Source: Scolanthus callimorphus
Lineage: Eukaryota; Cnidaria; Anthozoa; Actiniaria; Edwardsiidae
DNA length: 64,000 nt
Reading direction: 5' to 3'
Assembly (NCBI GenBank): GCA_033964015.1
Contig: CM066916.1
Span: 13,122,501 to 13,186,500, forward strand
A program made the position numbers and the translations under genes. This document shows, piece by piece, positions 35,766-45,200 of the stretch (the stretch's first letter is position 1; every line of letters begins with the position of its first letter). The notes below the pieces were generated by a model. That model saw nothing but the letters and a program-made list of their open reading frames with translations, did not search any database and had not been told where the DNA came from.

Positions 35766-36228
35766 CAGGGGCGTAGCAGGTGTGTGTGTGGGGGGGGGGG
35801 GGGGAGGTCCTGGGGTGCCTGTGACCCCCCTTTTTATAAGAAAATACAGTAAACATTAAGAAAAAACTTTGACAACTTGAAAAGAGCACCATACATTGGG
35901 CAATTCCAGAAAATAAAGTTACCCCCCCCCCCCCACGGGCGGCATTTGGAAATTCCGATGGGATGGGGGGGGGGGGGGGGGAGAGGGGGTAAGAACTCGG
36001 AATTCTGATTGCAAGGGGGCTTTTCGAAGCTGAATTTCTTTAACCTGCCCGAATTCTATATGCATGGGGGGGGGGGGGGGGAACCATTTTGGAAATTATG
36101 GATGCATTGGGGGGGGGGGGGGATTCAAAAACTAGTGCCGCCCGTGGGGAGGGTATCTTTATTTTCTGGAATTGTCCATTTGTAAAGAAGTGACCCCCCT
36201 TTCTCAAATCCTGGCTAGACCCCTGTCA
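35766..36228. mobile_element. Poly-G element with a nested MITE
   Basis: The outer ends are CAGGGGCGTAGCAGG (about 35766) and CCTGGCTAGACCCCTG (about 36228). Inside, 35897-36178 has its own ends (TGGGCAATTCCAGAAAATAA and inverse) and several G or C runs of 10-18 bases. Such runs are prone to assembly error. Confidence 0.65.
36158..36163 (-). terminator. Candidate MAEA polyadenylation signal inside a MITE
   Basis: TTTATT reads AATAAA on the minus strand, about 133 bases past the MAEA stop codon, within the right arm of the nested MITE at 35897-36178. No other AATAAA was noticed between it and the stop. Confidence 0.35.
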
Positions 36229-36295
36229 GGGTATCGTCAGCTTCATCACAGAGTCGACTGGCATTCACGCTCTAATAACTAAACACTCTTTTGCT

Positions 36296-39200
36296 TCACA
36301 TTACATAAACTTTGTCCGCTTGGTCGATATGGAAGTCTTCTTTAGTTCGTGGACACACTATACGACCTTCTTTCTCGCGTGACATCACCCGTAAAGCCTG
36401 GAAGAAAAACAGATGGAATAATTACAAAAAAACAACAACAGGAAGTCCACTAAGGCTGGTGTCATTCGACACAATTCGACGTTTGTTGAAAGAGCATTTT
36501 CATCGAATGAAGAAATGGAATATTTGTGTTTGGTATGCATGGGCAAAGTCCTTTTGGTACTTTTTCCTTCTTTGTGCCATTGCTGCAGGTAAATACTGTA
36601 TTTTTTTCTACTACTGTAGCACACAATGCTAATTGAAAATCATGATTTTTTTGCCAAAATGACCTCGAAATTCCAGGTGCGTCTTATATATGTGTACGTC
36701 TTATATACACGTAAATACGGAAAGTTTACACCCTTTTCAAGTTCAAGTTCAAGTTCACGTTTATTTAAGTTTTGAGATATACATTATAGTGCACACCACC
36801 TGCAAATAGCGAAGCTAATCTAAGGCAGGTGGCGTGAGGTCATACAAAAGGAAAAAACATTACATAGATTTAAGGCGTCAAAAAGCTTTTCAAAAAGCGT
36901 TGATCTGAACGACTAAACCTAGCCTACAGAAACGATTCCAGAGGGGGAGGGGGAATAATGGCTAAGAGTTTTATTTTCATCATTTCAAGTCGCTTTCTCA
37001 GATCGATACACCGATTTCGATATATTAAAACAAAAGAAATCGCGTCAGCATCGAAATATGAATAATACATTTCTTTGAAAAAAAAAAACTAATTGCGACC
37101 GACTCAGCAGACTAGCAGCTCGTAAGCAAGAATTACGCTGGGTCCCCACGGCGCTACTGGCAGTCAAGCGGTCATAAGCACAGACACCGAGGATGGTCAC
37201 TGCCAGAGGGTTTATTACATGTACGTCCCCAGTGGTTCTTTAACGTCCCCCGTTCTTTTGTAATTATTCCAGTGAGCCTTGTATTCAAGTTGGAATTTTA
37301 ATATATCGAAATTGGTCAGTTCTCCCCCTAAGTATTTGAGTGGTGGCATTCATTTGATAACTAATGCTGAATTGGTTCGACACCTGCCTAAACTACTTTG
37401 ATGAATATCAAAACTTACATTTTCTCCATAGACAAATCCGTTAGGCAGGACCATAGGAGGATTATTTTCATTCATGACTTGTCCAGAAATAGGACAGACT
37501 AATCTTGACTGTGCACAGTGTGCAAATGGAAGGGTCTGTCCGAGAATGTTTAAAGGATGACTGCATACCGGACACTCCGCCATTTTGTGTCCCTCCTGGT
37601 AGCAATGACTAAGACAAGTTAAGAGAGTGATAACACAAGATCGGTTGTCTACATTTCCAAAGACGCTATGTTCTACTGACCGCATACTTATTGCAGTACC
37701 TTCTTTGGTTAACGTCCATAACAAACAGGATCTGACTAATTTTCTCGGATGATGGCAGTGCTTCAAATATTTGTTTTTCAAAAACTATAAACCTAAAGTG
37801 TTTCTGTTGTTTTTTTTCAGAGAAAGACTGAGGATCGACTTTACCGACTGATGCCTCTTCACAATCTTTCTTCACAATTCCATTTTTAAATTGTGCCTGT
37901 GTTAGGGAAATTTCTGCAAAAATCCATCCATGGAAAATGGGAAGTGTTCAGAATTCACATGGATAGGGAGATGTTTTAACACTTGGACGAGGTTCATAAT
38001 GAAGTACTCTTTGCAGAGCCGAACCTAGCGGGGGTTGGGGGGGGGGGGGGGGGGTGACAGAGGGGGCAGTGGCAGAGGGAGCAGCTGCCCCTGGCCCAGC
38101 TAAGGGACCGTTCATTTTTTATCAGGGAGGGGGGGCTGGTGAAAATGAGAGGAGACCCTGTATCTTTTTGGGTGGCCCCCCCTTTTATGTCCGTATTTTT
38201 TTAGGTGGCCCCCCAAAATCCAATGTATTTTTTTTTGCTCCCCCCCCCCCCCCCCCTTATAAATGCTTGCCCTGTAAGATAGACTCTTGCCTAAGTGATG
38301 CAGTCTCATTCTTCTTAACGTTTTTCTTACTTCTGTCAAAGCTAAGGAACCGATGCCCCTCAGAACAATTACGTTTTCGTGACACCCACCTCAGGTCCCC
38401 TATTTGACCTAGTAGAAGACATTTTACATAAAGAGGGGGTGACATAATCTTTGCGCGAGAAGCGCGCCCAACTTTTGATAACCGCATTTCATCAAGCCTC
38501 AGAAAAAGGGTAGATGGTTTTTTGTGTATAGTAAACAAAGCCTGTCAGGAGCCCAGGAAATACGCTAATTACATAGGTTAGATGAAAGCTCCTAGTGAAG
38601 GGCTCCTGAGCCTTTAGGTAATATTTTTCATGCGCTCCGCAAATGAAGAAATTATTATTATTCATGTGCTTGAAGCGCGGCCCAAATGACTAAACGGTAA
38701 ACCCACGCTTACCTAAGGTGTGTTCTTTCAAACATAGAGACTGCCCGGCAGGCCTATCAGTGCATATTATATGTTAAATTCTGCATGCGCGCGAAATGCG
38801 CCAAAATTTTTATTAAGTATTGAGTGAAATTAGAAACATATAAGCGAGTTGAAACATGTAACAAACATATTGCATGCTGTAAAAAATACAAACTTTTCGT
38901 TCCTCCCTGTTATGTGCTTGTATTTTTTTGGGTGACCCCCCCCCCCCTTTAGTGGCGTATTTTTTTGGGTGACCCCTCCTTTGAGGCCGTATTTATTTTG
39001 GGTGACCCCCCTCATTTCCACCAGCCCCCTCTCCCTGATAAAAAATGAACGGTCCCTAAGTAAAATTTTTAGTTTCAACATGTGGGGAAAACCTGCAAAA
39101 ACAAAGGATACGGTGTTTTGAGTGCTGAAAGCCCAGCTTGTAATGTGACAGATAACACAGACTGGTCATTCAACTGGTGAAGCTGGAAATTCTCACGGCG

Positions 39201-42200
39201 GAACTGCTCCACAAGGTGATTCCACCGACACCGATCAAATAATTCCTGAAAAGGTACAAAAGATTCCTTCAAAAAAGATCTCAAACTATTTGCAACGATT
39301 GGTCACTATCAACAAAAACAAGATTCTATCTACCAATTAATGTTACAGGCATTTAGCAAAACTGAACAGTATGATGCAAAAATCAGCAGTTATATACGGA
39401 ACAAATACTCATCAAAATTCACTGACGGGAGTCAATCTTCTTGTCTTTCCCAGTTACTCAATAAACCCTCCAATACAATTTCGCAAAAATAGCGTACACG
39501 CTCTTATCTTTTCGCGGGGCTTTCAGTTCACGTTTTTTTTTTATCCCAAAATTAAAGACCTGCAAAAATTATAGGAGAATAATGTACCTTGTAAGGAGAA
39601 GATGCCGTATTTGGCTTGAAGGCAAGTAATGCCATAGCCCTCTGAATTTCTTTGGTCATTGAGCCATCAGCATTAGCAAAATGCTTCCTTGCATATCTAA
39701 AGCACATAATGGTTGGAAGTTTTCATAATCTAAGGCTGAATTCATGACTGATCTCCACCCCAGGCCTTGTCATTGCTTATCATTCATTGCACATCATCTG
39801 TTGGAAAGGTTAATACTTTACTGATGTTTTAAGTTAACTGAGACCCTGGTTACATGGGTCCGGACGAAATATTGACCAGGTGAATTCTGGCCCACTTACG
39901 GCTTCTGTTCACACAGGTCCGGCGGAACTGGACGAAGTTTTGCACGGCAAAGTGTGCAAGTTTGGGACCTACAAAAAGCAGGTACAACTTTTGACCAGTA
40001 CAGTTCCGTTTTCGTACCAGTCCCATGTAAACACCAGAACCGTGCAAGTTTTTGTACAGTAATGGCCTGGAAACTTGCCCTTTTTATGCGAGTTCATGTT
40101 ACAAAGCGATCAAAATGTCTCACGGACCCGTGTAAACACTTCTGCAATGTGCAACAAAAGTTGCACTGTACCATGTAAACAGGTGTTTCAGGTACAAATT
40201 CACCCGTTCAAAAATTTGTCCGGACCCGTGTAAACACTTCTGCGATGTGTAACAAAAGTTGCACTGTACCGTGTAAACAGGTGTTTCGGTACAAAATTCA
40301 CCCGTTCAAAAATTTGTCCGGACCCGTGTATACACTTCTGCGATGTGTAACAAAAGTTGCACTGTACCGTGTAAACAGGTGTTCCAGGTACAAAATTCAC
40401 CCGTTCAAAAATTTGTCCGGACCCGTGTATACACTTCTGCAATGTGTAACAAAATTTGCACTGTACCGTGTAAACTGGTGTTTCAGGTACAAAATTCGCC
40501 CATTCAAAAATTTGTCTGGACCTGTGTAACTGGGGTCTGAGCATGTTAACTATCAGTGCATGAGCATAAATAAAAACCTGCAAGAGGAAAAATAGTCAAG
40601 GTATCACTTACCTCACTGCTTCTATTTTGTCCTCTCTTCTGACAAGCTCTATGTATTCTTGCATTCTTACATTGAACTCTAATGTGCTCTGGACATCAGA
40701 CAAATGAATAAGGCTTTAAATGACTGTTCACAGGTTTTCTTCTTTTGTTAACAACATAAGTGGCAGAAGCAAAAAATTATTGGACACAGTACACAAATAT
40801 TGGAAACGTTTACTCAGAAGTTGCTGAGTTTACAATGTATGTGGTTAGCCATAAAATTATTGCCCCCTTGGTTCTGCCGCCAATGAACAAATGCAGCAGC
40901 TCCTAGTTCCTAAAGAGTGTCAGTTATCCTAGGGATAAGATGGGCTTAAAAGGACTGCCTCCCGGGGGGGGGGGGACTCTAAGGTTAAAATGCTAGGGGT
41001 GACCGTCGGGAAACTCGAATTTTGACCCCTAAAAAATACCTGGTTGGAAAAAAAATTTTCACCCTAAAAAATACCCCTCAGTCTGAAAATACCCTAAAAA
41101 ATACCAACAATTTTGACAGATTAAATTTTATTCTGGCCGTTTATTTAATATACATCAAATGTATCCTCTCGACTTTCAAAAACACTACCTTATTTGCGTG
41201 AGAACCCCCTAAAAAATACCTAGTTTTCTTACTATACCGTTTTTTATTTTCGAACCCCTAAAAAATACCAGATCGCCGATTTCAACCCCTAAAAATACGA
41301 CGGTCACCCCTAGCATTCGAATATAGGGAGTCCCCCCCGGGACTGCCTCACCCTGCCCATAATACATTGGTTTGTTTTTGTTTTTGTTTACATTATTCAT
41401 TGCATCAGAAACTCTGACTTAATGCACAGGAATCCTACTATTAGGAATTTTTTTTCACCTTTGTGTGGTAAAAATAATGCGCTAAACTGACAAAAAATAA
41501 CACTTTTTAGGTTCACTACTTTTGAAGTGTTTCCATATAGGCTCTGCTGAAATTTGGCAAGTGGCACTGTCTGGCTTGCACCTGGCAAATAATTCTGGAT
41601 ATCAATACTTCAAATAATTCTAGATATATCCACAATTGGGTGCACCAAACTCCCAAATGCAGCCATCACAGGAAATCATGATGATCACAATACCTTTAAT
41701 TTCCTGAGCTTGGACTTATTGTCATAACACCAAGCTAGACATGGCCCTATATCCCCTTTCAGTAAAGACTCTTCTACTTGCCGAGAAACCAGAAACAGAT
41801 CAATATCAACATAATCCTGTAAAAAGATTTTATTAAGTAAAATCATTATCAAAAAATAAATGGCTATTATTTTATATTATCTTTATTTATACAGAAACAA
41901 AGGATAAGACGAGAGAATGACACAAAAGTATGAAAATTATATGTAATAAGATACTGGTTTCATTCAAGGAAAAGCCTAGAGCCTGAAGTAACAAAGGTTT
42001 CCAAGTACATGCATGAGACAAAGAAAAGTTTAATGTTCGTGTAGCTCTGACAGACAGACAAACACACATGCCGTGCTAATAAGAAAAGTCTGTTATTGAA
42101 CTACTTGTACTCTGCCCTGTGATTTTGTTTTCTGTTAACATAAACATAGTATATTGAAGTGTTGACACAGAGCTGGAGATAAGGAATTAACTAAATAAGG

Positions 42201-45200
42201 AAATTCCTTATCTCCACTCTGTTGAACTTAGTGCTATGCGGCCACAGGCCTGCCTGAACATCTACATATTGACACAGAGCTGTCAGCAGCTCCAGCATGT
42301 TTAATTGCCAGCTACTTTTTGCCAAATGTGAGACACAAAAGTTTGAACCAACAGAACTTTGTACAATGCAGCCTGAAGCTCACCTCATTTTTTACAAAAA
42401 TAAAAACTGGAATCCTTAAAACTCTTAAAAACCTCCCAGCTCTGCGCCTGTGTCAGAATTGGCAAGGAAACTAACTTGTTGCTTTGAAATTTGCATGTCG
42501 GTCATCAGTTTTCTTTTGTAGCCAGCTACTGTTTGGAGCAGCTGCCTACTTCAAAACATTCTGACATCTCTGGTTGATATGGATAATATTATTAACACTA
42601 TCATTGCCCTTCTAATGACGTGCCAACCATAGATTGAACCAATTGATTTGTTGTTGGCACATTAATAACAATGGACAATACTTCATGTACTGTACAGCTG
42701 ATTACATTTGACTGTTTAAAGTGCAACTATGATCAAGTTTGAAAATTATTTACTTTATGCCTTATTTGAAAGAGCTGAGGCTCAGAAGAAATATGCTTCT
42801 TTCCGTTTTCAAAAATCTTTTTTGGTTCCGAAGATATTAGATTTTGAAATTTGGCCGCCATTGCTCCAAAGTGTGACTTGATGACGTCACACTCTCAACA
42901 AACAAAGTGGTGAATTATTTGATGGTCTATATTTTTGCTGGATTTGTATCAAATCCTATCAAATTTACCACGGTTATTGAACTCACTCTTCCTGATAATT
43001 TTGTTTACCTTAATTGATTGCCATGGCAACAGCCTTTGTTCCAGACCACCCCTATCCAAAATTCTAGATGAGGCTATATCTTTTGAAGAAATCAATTGTA
43101 ACCTACATTGCCTAGCCCACTTATCTTATTTAGTAGTAGCTCACTGTTAGTAACAAGCAAATTGGTTAATTTTGAAATCTGGGTGGGAAAAATTGTGAAA
43201 TCCTAAAATCGTGAAATCCTAAAATCGTCTGGGGAGCCTGGGAACCAGGGGGTTGCCATGGCAACCCTGTTTGATAAGTCACATCACTCTGTTCAAGTCA
43301 AGTATTCATCCTGCCAAGTTTGAGCACTCTAACTTCAAGAGGTAGAGACATACTTCTTTTTAGTATTTAGGCATTGATCAAGTTGAGAGTGTGACGTCAT
43401 CACCCATGCTAATTTGCATATTGTTCTTACCTTAATAACTTTTGAATGAAAAGAGCTATCAAAGCACGGAAAATGGCATTGTTCTAGTTTGCAAAGCTGC
43501 CTAACATATGGAGAATTTGCAAAGATTGGATAATAGTGGCACTTTAACCCTAACAGTTCGCATGTTATGTTTGAACGTTGCGTTTCTAGGATGAAACGAG
43601 ACGTTTCTATGGAGAACCAAAATGTTCTGCCCTCTCTGATTGGTCAGTGAAAAGTAAACATGGCAGTTGCCCTTGGAAACGTCTCACTTTTTGTCTAACA
43701 ATGCAACTTTCAAAGTAACGTGCGAACTGTTTAGGTTAAACAGTCAAATGCAATTGGCTGTATATGGTGAGGAAGATAGATACAGTAAGTTATCATGCCA
43801 ACAGAGCGTCACACCACTCACCTCAATTTCTGCATCTTTAGCCAGTTTCTTTGCAGTCTCATAGAAGCCTTGCCTGAGACAATGATCCACAAGCATTCTA
43901 TCCAGTCTTTTCTTCTTCCATACAACCATAGCACTTTTTCTGTCATCAGCATGCTCCTTGATATGATCTAATCGTTGACGGCAATGTCTGACACATGCCT
44001 CTTCCTGGCTTAGACACTCATCAGCCTACCAATATCAGAGAAATAACATTATTTCACTACACAGTATCCCAAAATTAATTTAATACCAGGGTCTGGCAAT
44101 AGCATAAGGGCATACAGGTGGTAAAGTTATTTACTCCAAAGCAAAATGGTTAGAAAATAAGAACATAAGGTATAAAAAGCCATACGATTGGGCTGGGGAG
44201 GGGGGACAGTGGGACCTTCCCATTTGGTCTCCCCAATCACTTTGGCACAGGAGATAAGCCAAAAGCCCATACGATTGGGCTGGGAAGGGGGGACAGTGGG
44301 ACCTTCCCATTTGGTCCCCCCAATCACTTTGTCACACCTCCTCCACATATCTTCTTATTGTCTAAACCAACTCCCGACTGATCCAAATCCAGCCAAGGTC
44401 TGTTTAATTTAAAATAGTAGGTTTAAAATGATTTTTGCAACTTGGAGTTTCACACCTATATTGCAGAAGAAACCATTAACAATTATAACAAACCTTTCTT
44501 TTAATTGCTGTATTTTCTGTACTATGTCATCTAACATGCCAACAACTTCTCCAGTCTTGACTGATGGCTTGTTTAAAGCAAGTGTGAGGTCATTTGCAGT
44601 GCCCACCACATAAGATACTTCACGATCAATGATCTTTTGGGCTGTGCGGAACTTTTTATTCAGAATCTCATAAGGCACCTGAAACAATCATGTTACCATT
44701 CAAAATAAAATAAAATACATGAATACTGGCCGAGCACCCCTAACATGTTAACCATCAATCTACAGAAATGTAGGCTAAAGTCGGGCCAGCATTCCTTTGC
44801 CTTTCGTGGGGCAAAGCTCTACAACTCTCTATCCGAGAATGTCAGAGCTGCAAACACAACCCTAGCTTTTAAACGGAAAGCTACCGCCCACATTTTGGGC
44901 CAATAATTAGAATTTCAATCTCAATTCGCAATTGTTAAATGTATATAGATTGTATATAGAATGGATTTTTTTATGTTTTTTATTGTTGATTTCAGTAATT
45001 TCCTTTGTCCTCTTTGTAAGTTTTCGTTTGTAAATTGTAACAGAATAGCCTTTTTGGAGGAGTTACAATAAAGTATGTATGTATGTATGTATGTACTGGT
45101 AGGTCGATCATATACCGTAAACGGAAAAATAAAGAGATGACAAAATGTACTATGCCATTACATTATTTGATTTCACAAAACATTGGCCGGAGATTTTCTG

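Noticed and set aside
40200..40583. 127-codon minus-strand frame
   Set aside because: It is a product of the 98-bp tandem units (period close to a multiple of three) in MAEA intron 5.
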